The notes under the pieces were generated by a model that saw only the letters and a list, made by a program, of their open reading frames with translations, did no database searches and was not told where the DNA came from. Made by a program: the position numbers and the translations under genes. From Pontibacter ummariensis (lineage in GTDB: Bacteria > Bacteroidota > Bacteroidia > Cytophagales > Hymenobacteraceae): 64,000 nucleotides of DNA. The stretch spans positions 1 through 64,000 of the forward strand of contig NZ_FZOQ01000025.1 of the NCBI RefSeq assembly GCF_900188175.1. The letters run 5' to 3'. This document shows, one piece after another, positions 27,029 to 36,864 of the stretch (position 1 is the stretch's first letter; the number at the start of each line of letters is the position of its first letter).

Positions 27029-27379
27029 TGTGCACACAAATTTTTTTCAGCAAAATAGCCGTGCACGCAACATCTTTCCGGTTATCAAGAGCTGATTTAC
27101 TCAAGAAAGAGAACAGCTTATCTTTTCGTGTATTTACTAGGTGGTGTAGTTCAACATGCTGCCGTGTAATCCTATATCATTGAAGTTGATAGTCCAAATA
27201 CTCCTGTCGGAGCATAAGCGTACAAATAGGCTTACCTCATTACCCCGGTTTTCCGGAAACACAAATACTAGAAGTGTAATTCGGGCGCTGCTCGGCCTTT
27301 TGGACTTGTAGTAGACGCACTTGCTCAGTTAGAGCACATGGCACAATCTGCTAATGCCTACCTCTGCAGAGGCCGTTTC
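27029..27379. other. Intergenic stretch, no gene recognised
   Basis: About 350 bp between the tRNA terminator and the transposase relic. No coding frame with family resemblance, tRNA or clear hairpin was found. It may hold more eroded insertion-sequence material, but I could not identify any. Confidence 0.4.
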
Positions 27380-27625
27380 CTAGGCTGTTTGTCGCTTATG
27401 GCAGGGCTTGTCGGAACACTTGGCCTTGAGGTGGCGGTTCTCATCCTCCAGCTCCTTCATGCGTTTGAGTTTGGTGGCGTCCACTGCATTATCGCGCTGG
27501 CGTCACTTGTAGAAGGCAGCTTGGCTCACGCCATACTCCCGGCTGGCTCTGCTGCCCCCTTGCCATTCTCGAACTCCTTCAGGGGCTTGGTGATCTGCTG
27601 GGGAGTGAACGTCTTTCTTTTCAAA
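27380..27625 (-). pseudogene. Broken IS3-family orfA (transposase HTH subunit) relic
   Basis: Read on the minus strand in pieces, the sequence gives KRKTFTPQQITKPLKEFENG, then after a frameshift SREYGVSQAAFYK, then a stop codon where W is expected, then DATKLKRMKELEDENRHLK. This is the helix-turn-helix and leucine-zipper layout of IS3/IS911-type OrfA. The frameshift and the in-frame stop make it non-functional. The DDE subunit (OrfB) was not found beside it, nor were terminal inverted repeats. Confidence 0.75.
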
Positions 27626-27900
27626 AGTAACTGTACAAAATCAAATATTTTTCTCTATTGTAAAACAGTTTTATGATCGGGGGAGCTGCCAGTTACCTTT
27701 CTAGCTCTGTAGTGATGTCTTTGGTCTGGCACTTTACTATAGAAGTGTATCCGAATCCTTTACACGAGGTCTAACAGTTACCACGAACTGATTTACGTTT
27801 TCATGCATGCACATCCTGAAACTTTCTATATTCGTGAATTTCTCGAATGAAGATAAGTAAGAGAGGTGGCTAACCGCGACTCCAAGGGTGAATAGTTTTT
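27626..27900. other. Short intergenic stretch after the HTCS stop
   Basis: 275 bp between the end of the HTCS gene and the transposase relic. No terminator hairpin or gene is evident. Confidence 0.35.
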
Positions 27901-30900
27901 TCAATTGCTAACAGCGTTCTCATACTGGTTCAGGTGTGATTCCATGTAGGTTGTTGGCGGAACGCCGTAAAGGTCTTTGAAAGCAGTGGAAAAGGAGGCC
28001 AGGCTTGTGAACCCTACCGCAAAGGCAACTTCCGAAATGTTCAGGTGCTTGCTCGAGAGCAGGTCTGCGGCTTGCTGCAGGCGGACATTCCGTATGAAGT
28101 CACGCGTAGACTGGTTGGTGATTTCCTTCATCTTACGATGCAGATGCACCCGGCTGATGCCAATCTCACCGGCAATCATTTCCACGCTCAGGGCCGGATT
28201 GTCCATGTTGCGGTTTATGATGTCCAGGAGTTTGTTTAACAGCTTTTCATCCGCCGACTTGATGGCGACTTTCTGTACTTTATCGCGCTGGTCCTGGTTC
28301 CCGCTGAAGTTATTCCGGAGCATATCGCGGTTCCTAATGATGTTTTGAACCGTCTTTTTCAATATGTCAATGTTGAAGGGCTTCACCATGTAGGCGTCCG
28401 CTCCAATACCCAACCCTTCTAATGTGTCCTCTTCCTCTGCTTTGGCTGTTAACAGCACGACAGGAATATGGTTGACATTCACGTTCTGCTTGATTTTCCG
28501 GCAGAGGGTGATCCCATCCATTTCAGGCATCATCACGTCACTGATGATCAAGTGAGGAGCCTTTTCCAAGATGGCGGAGAGTGCCTCTTTCCCGTTCGCG
28601 CTCTCCGTCATATGGAACTCTGAAGAGAGTTCCCGGCAGATATACTTCCGGATCTCCTTGTCATCGTCCACCACCAGCACCCGCATATTGGTTTTGGAAC
28701 TCACTTTAAACTCTTCCGGCCCTTCCACTGGAGCTGGCAACGCTGGTACAGCAGGCTCGGAGGCCTGTACGAAAAGGCTGGGTTCCATTAACTCCTCCGG
28801 TTTCAGGTGATCCTTCCCAAGCGGAAAGCGCATGACAAAGCGGCACCCTTGGGCTCCGTTATTGTTCTCTGCCCTGATACTGCCATGGTGAAGCGCTACA
28901 ATGGATTGGGTGAGACTTAAACCGATGCCCGTGCCCGCTGCAAAATGATTATGGGATGTGCGGACCTGGTAAAAGCATTCAAAAACCTTCTTCAGTTCGT
29001 GGTATGGAATGCCAATGCCACTATCCGAAACAATTAACTCAACATAGCGGCGCAATGCACCTGCTGCGCCATCGTCCTCGCCGGTCTGGAGATAAATGTC
29101 AATGTTACCTCCATCAGGTGTAAACTTGAATGCATTGGAGAGCACATTCAGGACAGCCTTATCAAAATAATCAGGGTCTACCCATACCGGTAGCTGTTCG
29201 GTGCTGCGGTGGAGATGGAGGCCGATGTTCCTGGTCTGGGACTGCTCTTCGAAAATGGCGCATAGTTTTCTGATGAATCCCACGATTTCCACTTTCTGAA
29301 ACTTCAGTTGCATTTGTCCCTTGTCGATCTTACGGATATCCATGAGCTGGTTGATGAGGTGCAGAATGCGTTCAGCGTTATGCTGCATGGTAAGGTAAGT
29401 CTGCTGGCGATCCCGGTCTTTGTCTGTTGAAATGAGTTTTTTCAGCGGACTGATGATCAGGGTCATGGGAGTGCGAATCTCGTGGGAGATATTGATAAAG
29501 AACTGCAGCTTGGCGTCAATGATTTGCTTTGCATGCTGATGCTCCAGCATTTTCTGACGGGTGCGCAGCCGGTGGCGGACCTGCAGCCATACGAGTAAAA
29601 GCACGGCTGCCAGGATAAGCCCGTAAAAAAACTTTGCCAGGGGAGAGAAATACCAGGCTGGAGAAATAACAACGGTCACCTCCCTTACATCAGAATAGTC
29701 GCTGTAGTTTCTGGCCCTGAAGCGGAAGCGGTAAGTACCCGGAGTTAGATCCGTAAAGTTGACGGTGTTTGTTCCCGGGCGCAGGGTAATCCACTCCTCG
29801 TTCTGCAGGGAATACTGGTAGGTGATCCGCTCCGGGTTGGCAAAGTCCATGGCCGACAGCTCCATACTGAAGGAATTGTCCTTGTGCGAGAGATGGAAGC
29901 TGTCCGCCTCCATCACAGCGGCATTGACAATGGCATACGGGCCGGACCTCATTCCTTTTTTCACTGCCTGGTTATGCAGGTAAAAACCGGTTATACGCAC
30001 GTTCAGGTCATTTCCTGTAGTGGGGGGATTATCTGGTATATCAGCTGGATTGAACAAGGTAATGCCGTTAATTCCCCCGAAAATGATCTGTCCCTTGCTG
30101 TCTACGTACGCCGCTCCTTTGCTGAACTCATTGCCCTGTAAGCCGTCATTCGCATAGTAACTGATGAAGCTGTTTTTTTTCGGATCCAATTTCGTCACGC
30201 CGTAGTTCGTACTGATCCAAAGGCGGCCGGCCTTGTCTCCCTTCACGGCGCAGATGACGTTGCTGGGCAGCCCGTCCTCCATCGTATAGGTTTTTATCTT
30301 GTTAGTTTCTACCTCCAGGCGCATCAGTCCCTGAGAAGTGCCAATCCAGATATTCCCTTCCGGGTCTTCGTGCAGCGCGTAGATGATGGAGCCCTGCAGC
30401 AGGCGGTTGGTGCCGTGGGTAGAGGCAAAGTTTTTGGTTTCCAGGTCAAGGCAGCCGATACCATCGTAAGTGCCAATGTAGAGCTTGTTTTTGCTGGTGA
30501 GCAGCAGGCAATTGATCCAGCGGCTGGGGAGGTGGTTCTGTACGCCTGTGTTGCTGGCCCCCGGACGGGCATAGTAGTGGGTGAGCTTCTGGGTGCGCAA
30601 GTCCATTGAGAAGAGACCGGCTCCCATCGTGCCGATCCAGACTGTCTTGTGCCTGTCTTCCAGGATACTGTACACGCGCTCTACCGGATCATTATGCTCA
30701 TCACGCAAGGCGGTGATATAGTCGCATTTTCCTGTGCTGCGGTCTAGCTTTGCCAGGCCATTGAGGTAGGAGCCCAGCCAAAGGTTCTGGTCCGAATCCT
30801 CGTAAATGCTCATAATGGAGGAGGGCACCGAGGAGGGGGAAGCCGTTCGGTCAAAATGCGCTATTTGTTCCCCATCCAAATCGATGGCGTAAAGGCCGTC

Positions 30901-32028
30901 GCTGTCCGTTCCGACCCAACGTGTGCCCTCATGGTCTTCATGAACAGAAAGGACGGCATTAGAGCCGATGGTGTTGTGGTTGACGGATTTGTACCCGACA
31001 TACTTGAAGTTGCTGGAGTTTGCAGGCAACAGCAGAACGCCTTTTTGGTAAATTCCCAGCCAGAGGTTACCCGCCTGATCCTCCAGGATAGAGTGCACTT
31101 TTGACTTTAAAAGGTTAAAGGTAGCTACGTTAAAGTTCCCCTCAGTTATTGTTCCACTGTTCAGGTCATAGATCTTTACGCCTTCCCCGTCCGTTCCCAG
31201 GTAGAGCTTGCCTTCCCGCCTGCTCATGTGCATGGTGCTGATGGACAGCTCCGGAGAAGGAGGGTACGGAATCTGCTGGAATGCACCAACTGACTCCTTG
31301 TACATAAAGAGCCCATTGCTCAAACTGCTGACATACACGTTTCCCGCTCTATCCTGGCAAATACCGCTAATCGTATTACTGGGTGCCTCTATCCCACGGA
31401 AGTGCCTGGTTTTCCCATTCCTGTCGATAAGGAAAAGCCCTTTGTCCTGCGTGGCTACCCAAAGCCGCTGTTCCCTGTCTTCAAAAAGATAATCAATGAT
31501 TGCAGCAGGGATGAACTGGTGTCTCTGCTGGATAACAGGCTGGTTTCCCTCAAAAGTGAGCGAGAACACCCCAAATCCTGAGGTGCCGATAAGGATCTCC
31601 CCGTTTTCGCGCTCCGTGATGCTGAGGACATGGGCATCCGCTTCTTTGCCGTCTTCGGGTAAGAGGCGGATTTGCCTGAAGGAGTCTGTCGCATGGTCGT
31701 ACAGCTGCAGGCCATTGAAATAACCTACCAGCAGATGGCCTTTCGAGTCTTCGAACAGAAGGCGTACGTAATTATTTAAGATGGAAGCCGGGTTCCGCTG
31801 ATCATGCTTATAGATGGTGAACTTGGAACCATCGTATCGGTTCAAGCCATCCTCAGTGGCCACCCAGACAAGGCCCTTGCTATCCTGATACACCTGATAG
31901 ATAAGGCTGTTGGATAGCTCTACGTCCACGGAAAACATTTTCCCCGGCTGTGCAGAAGCCCCGGAGAAGAGCAGGAGGAGTAGAAAAAGAAGTTTGTTTT
32001 TGATGTTCACCGTAAAATAAGTGTTCAT
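27901..32028 (-). CDS. Hybrid two-component system regulator (HTCS) of the PUL
   Basis: A 1375-residue one-protein sensor and activator. In order: a signal peptide (1-26, ending ASAQ); a periplasmic double propeller of many two_component regulator propeller repeats (for example DSKGLVWVATEDGLNRYD and DPEGNIWIGTSQGLMRLE); a Y_Y_Y domain (about 700-790); one transmembrane helix (about 797-816); a HisKA domain with phospho-His H849 in ISHEIRTP; a HATPase (GTGIGLSL); a receiver with phospho-Asp D1164 in IISDVMMPEMDG; and an AraC-type HTH at the C-terminus (about 1270-1370). Such proteins sense an oligosaccharide in the periplasm and switch on the adjacent PUL. It is divergent from susC and is the natural candidate to bind the 21-bp repeated sites described here. 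Confidence 0.96.
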   Translation of the reverse strand: MNTYFTVNIKNKLLFLLLLLFSGASAQPGKMFSVDVELSNSLIYQVYQDSKGLVWVATEDGLNRYDGSKFTIYKHDQRNPASILNNYVRLLFEDSKGHLLVGYFNGLQLYDHATDSFRQIRLLPEDGKEADAHVLSITERENGEILIGTSGFGVFSLTFEGNQPVIQQRHQFIPAAIIDYLFEDREQRLWVATQDKGLFLIDRNGKTRHFRGIEAPSNTISGICQDRAGNVYVSSLSNGLFMYKESVGAFQQIPYPPSPELSISTMHMSRREGKLYLGTDGEGVKIYDLNSGTITEGNFNVATFNLLKSKVHSILEDQAGNLWLGIYQKGVLLLPANSSNFKYVGYKSVNHNTIGSNAVLSVHEDHEGTRWVGTDSDGLYAIDLDGEQIAHFDRTASPSSVPSSIMSIYEDSDQNLWLGSYLNGLAKLDRSTGKCDYITALRDEHNDPVERVYSILEDRHKTVWIGTMGAGLFSMDLRTQKLTHYYARPGASNTGVQNHLPSRWINCLLLTSKNKLYIGTYDGIGCLDLETKNFASTHGTNRLLQGSIIYALHEDPEGNIWIGTSQGLMRLEVETNKIKTYTMEDGLPSNVICAVKGDKAGRLWISTNYGVTKLDPKKNSFISYYANDGLQGNEFSKGAAYVDSKGQIIFGGINGITLFNPADIPDNPPTTGNDLNVRITGFYLHNQAVKKGMRSGPYAIVNAAVMEADSFHLSHKDNSFSMELSAMDFANPERITYQYSLQNEEWITLRPGTNTVNFTDLTPGTYRFRFRARNYSDYSDVREVTVVISPAWYFSPLAKFFYGLILAAVLLLVWLQVRHRLRTRQKMLEHQHAKQIIDAKLQFFINISHEIRTPMTLIISPLKKLISTDKDRDRQQTYLTMQHNAERILHLINQLMDIRKIDKGQMQLKFQKVEIVGFIRKLCAIFEEQSQTRNIGLHLHRSTEQLPVWVDPDYFDKAVLNVLSNAFKFTPDGGNIDIYLQTGEDDGAAGALRRYVELIVSDSGIGIPYHELKKVFECFYQVRTSHNHFAAGTGIGLSLTQSIVALHHGSIRAENNNGAQGCRFVMRFPLGKDHLKPEELMEPSLFVQASEPAVPALPAPVEGPEEFKVSSKTNMRVLVVDDDKEIRKYICRELSSEFHMTESANGKEALSAILEKAPHLIISDVMMPEMDGITLCRKIKQNVNVNHIPVVLLTAKAEEEDTLEGLGIGADAYMVKPFNIDILKKTVQNIIRNRDMLRNNFSGNQDQRDKVQKVAIKSADEKLLNKLLDIINRNMDNPALSVEMIAGEIGISRVHLHRKMKEITNQSTRDFIRNVRLQQAADLLSSKHLNISEVAFAVGFTSLASFSTAFKDLYGVPPTTYMESHLNQYENAVSN

Positions 32029-32747
32029 GACAAGCAGTTTCAGCCAGCCACACCGTCTGTTTTAAATTAAAACTGTAGCCTTCCTGCACGCTCCTGGAGC
32101 GTAGGTGTGGGCGTTAGCTCCGGCTCCTTTACCTCTTAGTGGGGCTGTATCTGAACCAAAAGCATAGTATGGTACAACCCGCTCAATCATTGCCTTCCTG
32201 CCAAAGCATTGCCCTGTCTAACTTAGCTTTCTGCCGTCTACTTTCCAAGCGGTTTGCCGGGAAAAGAACAAAAACTATCCAAAATAGAGAGTCCTTTCGC
32301 TATTGCACCAGCGGTTCTTATTTAGAAGCAGAAGAGCATGCGATACGCTTTTGTTCCTGTACAGCTTCAAGGGAAGCAGCTGCGGAAGTTGTGCTTACCG
32401 GACAATTTATTTGCACTTTTCGTTCACGGGACTCATTCATGCGGAGCAGAAACTCTGAAAAGCAGAAGTTGGTGAGGGTATAGAGCGGGCCGTGCCGGCT
32501 CGGGTAAACCTTCTTAATGCATAGGCAGCGGTAAAGGAAGCAGGATACAGTTGGAGCTGTCTCCTATGTTTTTGGTTACAGGATCTCCACAAAGCAGAAG
32601 TGCGCAAGCTTCAGGAGTACACAATCTTGCTCCGCCGTCGGCCAACCATTTAGTAAACTCAGGCAAGTTTCCAGAGAAAGTGGACGGCGCTGCTTTGCCT
32701 GGTCTGTTTTGTCTGAAAAAGTGCCGTTACGCCGCATTCAGGCTATT
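32029..32747. other. HTCS upstream region
   Basis: About 720 bp ahead of the operator array. No TAnnTTTG box for the HTCS gene was convincing on the minus strand. Short frames here have no family resemblance, and no gene is called. Confidence 0.4.
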
Positions 32748-32820
32748 ATGTAACATGAGTGCAACGATATGTTACATGTTCTTTTGCGGATGTAACATGG
32801 CTGGAAAGACGTGTTACATG
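32748..32820. promoter_or_regulatory. Four phased operator repeats (site A), upstream of susC
   Basis: Four 10-bp copies: ATGTAACATG (32748), ATGTTACATG (32769), ATGTAACATG (32790), GTGTTACATG (32811). Starts are exactly 21 bp apart, two helical turns, so all lie on one DNA face. The core is nearly palindromic and its central base pair alternates A/T. The same motif is found at 48247-48298 and 61143-61173. It is inferred to be the binding site of the HTCS AraC-type domain. Confidence 0.8.
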
Positions 32821-32848
32821 AAAATATTCACATAGTCATGGAAGAAGT

Positions 32849-32856
32849 TATATTTG
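32849..32856 (+). promoter_or_regulatory. -7 box of the susC operon promoter
   Basis: TATATTTG, a full match to TAnnTTTG, beginning 38 bp after the start of the last operator copy. No -33 TTTG is present, as expected for an activator-dependent promoter. It implies a leader of about 755 nt before susC. Confidence 0.6.
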
Positions 32857-33617
32857 CTTCTATGTAAGTGAGTGGTTGCTGTAATGAGTGAGTGTTTGCT
32901 TTTTTAAGATGAATAGCTACTCAAGAAAGTGATAGCAATGAAATAGAAAGACGGTGAAAATGTCTGTATGGCTTTAACGGGCTATCTGAAAAACGTGGAA
33001 CCGCATCTGTTATTTGGGGCTCCTCGCATGAAGTGTTATAGGTGTTAGTTACGTCGGCCGCTTTATGGCAGGAAAGAATGCAATGGCGGGTCAGGCGAAA
33101 CCTTTATCAGGTAAGGCGGGTGCCCATTCTGACCACATTGCTTAAGAGGCATGGACAATTACAATCAGAACTACCTTTTTCCTGGCGGGGCCCCTTACTT
33201 GGGCATATAGCATATAAAAGGGCAAGAGCTACCGGATGATTACTTCCGCTTTTCAGCAGCAGGAGTCAGGTAAACTGGAAGCAGGATGGCCCTGTGCTGG
33301 AGCGCCGTTCCCGGCTACAAGTTTTTAAACTGTAATAGGGGAGGGGTAGAGGTACGAGGTGGTACAAATTTCTACGGCAACTCCTTTGGCTTGACAAGTA
33401 ACAGCATAGCTTCCACGCGACGACTACCCATTCGGCATAAAGGCAAGTGCTTGTTTGTGAGGGAACTGGTAAGGAGAAAAGATGCCTCTGCTAAGTGAGA
33501 CTGCAGTAGGGGGAGCGCCGACCCATGTCCTGCAGATTAAGTGTTTAGATGACGCTTGATATACAGGAGAGGCTATTGTTTAAAGCTGTTCAAGAGGTTC
33601 AACTATAAGATTGCAAT
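32857..33617 (+). other. Long untranslated leader of the susC operon
   Basis: About 760 bp between the inferred promoter and the susC ATG. Short frames (for example 33042-33239 and 33286-33498) show no family resemblance, export signal or consistent codon use. No terminator or known riboswitch core was recognised. It may carry regulatory RNA structure or a second promoter that I could not identify. Confidence 0.4.
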
Positions 33618-36600
33618 ATGAAAAAATTACTACACCAAAACCTGCATAGGGTCAAATATGCGTTCCTGGGGGTTTGTGTTCAGTGTTTTTTAGTCGAAGC
33701 GTCCTGGGCGTCTGAACTTGGTCCCCCTTCGAAAAGCCTGAACACGGCATCCTTTCTAACAGAAGGGGCTACACCCCATACTCGGGTTAAGAGCCGTCTG
33801 CAACAGGGTATAGTGATTACCGGGAAGGTTATACTAAGTGACGACCAACAGGGCATACCCGGGGTAAGCGTGTACCTGAAAGGCTCCAGTGTCGGAACAG
33901 CTACAGATGCGAATGGGAATTACTCCATCAAAGTGCCTTCCCAGGAGTCTGTGTTGGTTTACAGCTTCATTGGGTATGCCACGCAGGAGGTAACTGTCGG
34001 TGACCGAACAGAGATCAATGTGACGCTATCAGCAGATGTCAAGGCTTTGCAGGAGGTTGTTGTGGTGGGGTACGGCGAGCAGAAAAAAGAAAGCGTGGTT
34101 GCTGCCATTACCCAAACGACCGGCAAGGTGCTGGAACGTGCCGGTGGGGTATCCAACGTTGGGGCGGCATTAACAGGTAATGTTCCTGGCGTCGTTACAT
34201 CAGCCAGTACGGGTATGCCAGGTGAGGAAGACCCACGAATCGTCATTCGTGGGAGCAGCTCCTGGAACAGCTCGTCTCCACTTGTGCTGGTGGATGGCAT
34301 TGAGCGACCAATGAGTAGCGTGGACATTACCTCAGTTGAGTCCATCTCTATCCTGAAAGATGCTTCGGCTACTGCTGTGTATGGGTCAAGAGGGGCGAAC
34401 GGCGTGGTGCTCATCACTACCAAAAGAGGCCAGGCAGGAAAAGCGATTATCAGGGGAAGAGTGAACACCACCATGAAAGTCCCTTCCAAGCTGCCTGGGA
34501 AGTACGACGCCTATGATGCGCTAAGGATCCGTAACCAGGCTATTGAGAACGAGCTTGGGCTTAGGCCGGAGGCTTGGGGGGATTTCCTTCCACAGGATAT
34601 TCTTGATAAATACCGGTTCCCGGCCAATGAGGAGGAAAGGGCGCGTTATCCTAATGTAGACTGGGCAAACACCTTGTTTAAGGATCACACGATGTCTTAC
34701 AATGCCAGCCTCAACGTAAGTGGGGGGAGCAAGTTTGTCAAGTATTTCTCCAGTGTCGATTTCCTGCGCGAGGGGGACCTGATGCGGCAGTATGACAACA
34801 ACCGGGGATACGACCCCGGCTATGGCTTTAACCGACTGAATGTCCGGAGCAACCTGGATTTCCAGCTGACTCCTTCCACGGTTTTCAAGGCGAACCTGGC
34901 CGGTTCGTACGGCGTGAAGAAAAGCCCTTGGGGAGCAACCGGTGGGGAGTATGGCATGTGGATCGCTGCCTACAGCAACGCACCCGATGCTTTCCTGCCA
35001 CAATATGCGGACGGTTCCTGGGGATATTACGCGCCGAACGAGGGGAAGGCGGAGAACTCTGTCAGGAGCCTGGCCATCAGCGGGATACAGTACAGAACCA
35101 CAACGCGCCTGAACACAGACTTTACGCTGGAGCAGAACCTGGACATGCTGGCCAACGGACTGAGCTTTAGAGGCACTCTTGCCCTGGACAATACGTTTGT
35201 CGAGGCCGACAGAGGGGTGAACGACTTGTACAATGACACCCAGCAGTCGTGGGTGGACCCTGTGACCGGCCTGATCACCTATAAGCAAAGCTATGACCCC
35301 AACAACAGGTTTGACTTTCAGGAAGGAGTAAAATGGTCCGCCAGCCCGGGAACTGTTTTAAATTATGCGTCCCAGCGCAGGCTTTTCTATCAAGGGCAGC
35401 TGAACTACAAAGTTACCCTTGGGGAGAAGCATAACCTGACGGCCATGGGGCTTTTTAACCGGAATGAGTACGCTGTTGGCAGCCAAGTCCCACAGTACCG
35501 GGAGGACTGGGTGTTCCGCACCACCTACAACTTTAACGATAAGTACATGCTCGAGTACAACGGGGCCTACAATGGCTCTGAAAAATTCGGCAGGGACTAC
35601 CGTTTTGCCTTCTTCTCCTCCGGAGGGGTTGGCTGGATGCTCTCTAGGGAGAAGTTTCTGGAGTCCGTTGCTTTTCTCGACATGCTCAAGCTACGCGCCT
35701 CTTATGGGGAAGTGGGTGATGACAATGTGTACGGACGGTTCCTGTACATGACGCAGTGGGCTTATGAAGGGCGGGCCAGGCTTGGTACGACCGGCGAGCA
35801 GGCGGAACAGAGCCCTTATACCTGGTACAAGGAATCTGCTGTCGGCAACCCGGATGTTCGCTGGGAAAAGGTAAGCAAGTACAATGTAGGCCTTGACTTT
35901 GGTATCCTGAAAGGCGCCATTGACGGTAGCGTGGATTTCTTTCGCGACAAACGTACCGATATTCTCATAGTGGGGGGAAGCAGAGCTATTCCTTCTTATT
36001 ACGGCACAGTAGCCCCGGTAGCCAACCTGGGAAGAGTGCAGAACCAGGGCTTTGAATTTGTGCTGAACCTGAACCACACCTTCGCCAATGGTTTAAATGT
36101 GTGGTCTAACCTGAACATGACCCATGCCCAAAACAAAGTGCTGGATGCGGATGACGCGGGCTTGTTGCCGGAGTACCAGAAAGACGCGAACAAGGCGATC
36201 GGGCAGGCTTATGCCTATGTGGGCCACGGCTACTACAACACCTGGGATGAGCTGTACGCCAGCACGATCCACAACACAAACGATAACCAGAAGTTGCCGG
36301 GTAATTACCAGCTAGTGGACTATAACGCCGATGGGGTGATCGATACCTATGACAACATCCCTTATGGATTTACCGGAACCCCGCAAAACACCTATAACAC
36401 AACTGTGGGTGCTGAGTGGAAAGGGTTCAATGCTTTCGTGCAGTTCTACGGTGTAAATAATGTGACACGGCAGGTCGTGCTGACCAGCTTAAGCTCCCAG
36501 AACCATGTCGTTTACGAAGAGGGTGGCTACTGGTCGAAGGACAATACCGGAGCCGATACCCCGATGCCCCGTTGGCTTTCTACCCCAAGCGGCTATACCA

Positions 36601-36854
36601 GCGCGCATCGCTATATGTTTGATGGCTCTTACCTCCGCCTGAAGAACGCGGAAATCGGCTATACCTTCAACCCGGGGGCTATCAAGAAGCTTGGTTTTAC
36701 AAACGTCCGCATCTACTTAAACGGGAATAATCTTCATGTGTGGACGAAAATGCCAGACGACCGGGAATCCAACTTCGCAGGTACAGGATGGGCTTCTCAG
36801 GGAGCTTACCCGACTGTAAAGCGATATAATCTAGGTGTTGATCTTTCCTTCTAA
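33618..36854 (+). CDS. susC: SusC-like TonB-dependent outer-membrane transporter (first)
   Basis: A 1078-residue outer-membrane importer for oligosaccharides. After an export signal and a spacer there is a carboxypeptidase-D regulatory-like domain (about 68-150: GKVILSDDQQGIPGVSVYLKG), the TonB-box region LQEVVVVGYGEQKKES, a plug domain with PRIVIRGSSSW, LVLVDGIERP and ISILKDASATAVYGSRGANG, and a 22-strand beta-barrel ending with the aromatic YNLGVDLSF. It works as a pedal-bin complex with the SusD encoded 10 bp downstream. It is the first gene after the site-A operators, and likely heads a six-gene transcript to 46852. Confidence 0.96.
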   Translation: MKKLLHQNLHRVKYAFLGVCVQCFLVEASWASELGPPSKSLNTASFLTEGATPHTRVKSRLQQGIVITGKVILSDDQQGIPGVSVYLKGSSVGTATDANGNYSIKVPSQESVLVYSFIGYATQEVTVGDRTEINVTLSADVKALQEVVVVGYGEQKKESVVAAITQTTGKVLERAGGVSNVGAALTGNVPGVVTSASTGMPGEEDPRIVIRGSSSWNSSSPLVLVDGIERPMSSVDITSVESISILKDASATAVYGSRGANGVVLITTKRGQAGKAIIRGRVNTTMKVPSKLPGKYDAYDALRIRNQAIENELGLRPEAWGDFLPQDILDKYRFPANEEERARYPNVDWANTLFKDHTMSYNASLNVSGGSKFVKYFSSVDFLREGDLMRQYDNNRGYDPGYGFNRLNVRSNLDFQLTPSTVFKANLAGSYGVKKSPWGATGGEYGMWIAAYSNAPDAFLPQYADGSWGYYAPNEGKAENSVRSLAISGIQYRTTTRLNTDFTLEQNLDMLANGLSFRGTLALDNTFVEADRGVNDLYNDTQQSWVDPVTGLITYKQSYDPNNRFDFQEGVKWSASPGTVLNYASQRRLFYQGQLNYKVTLGEKHNLTAMGLFNRNEYAVGSQVPQYREDWVFRTTYNFNDKYMLEYNGAYNGSEKFGRDYRFAFFSSGGVGWMLSREKFLESVAFLDMLKLRASYGEVGDDNVYGRFLYMTQWAYEGRARLGTTGEQAEQSPYTWYKESAVGNPDVRWEKVSKYNVGLDFGILKGAIDGSVDFFRDKRTDILIVGGSRAIPSYYGTVAPVANLGRVQNQGFEFVLNLNHTFANGLNVWSNLNMTHAQNKVLDADDAGLLPEYQKDANKAIGQAYAYVGHGYYNTWDELYASTIHNTNDNQKLPGNYQLVDYNADGVIDTYDNIPYGFTGTPQNTYNTTVGAEWKGFNAFVQFYGVNNVTRQVVLTSLSSQNHVVYEEGGYWSKDNTGADTPMPRWLSTPSGYTSAHRYMFDGSYLRLKNAEIGYTFNPGAIKKLGFTNVRIYLNGNNLHVWTKMPDDRESNFAGTGWASQGAYPTVKRYNLGVDLSF

Positions 36855-36864
36855 ACTGTACATC

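Noticed and set aside
27338-27676. 112-codon plus-strand frame with hydrophobic stretches
   Set aside because: It is the antisense of the IS3 orfA relic; the recognisable transposase motifs are on the minus strand.
32748-32820. Reading the operator array as a CRISPR
   Set aside because: Repeats are only 10 bp with 11-bp gaps, no cas genes are near, and the phasing fits protein binding sites.
33042-33498. Two short plus frames (65 and 70 codons) in the susC leader
   Set aside because: No resemblance, export signal or consistent codon bias; treated as chance, though the leader itself is flagged.
34521-35288. 255-codon minus-strand frame
   Set aside because: Antisense shadow of the first SusC gene; long antisense frames are common with this codon use.
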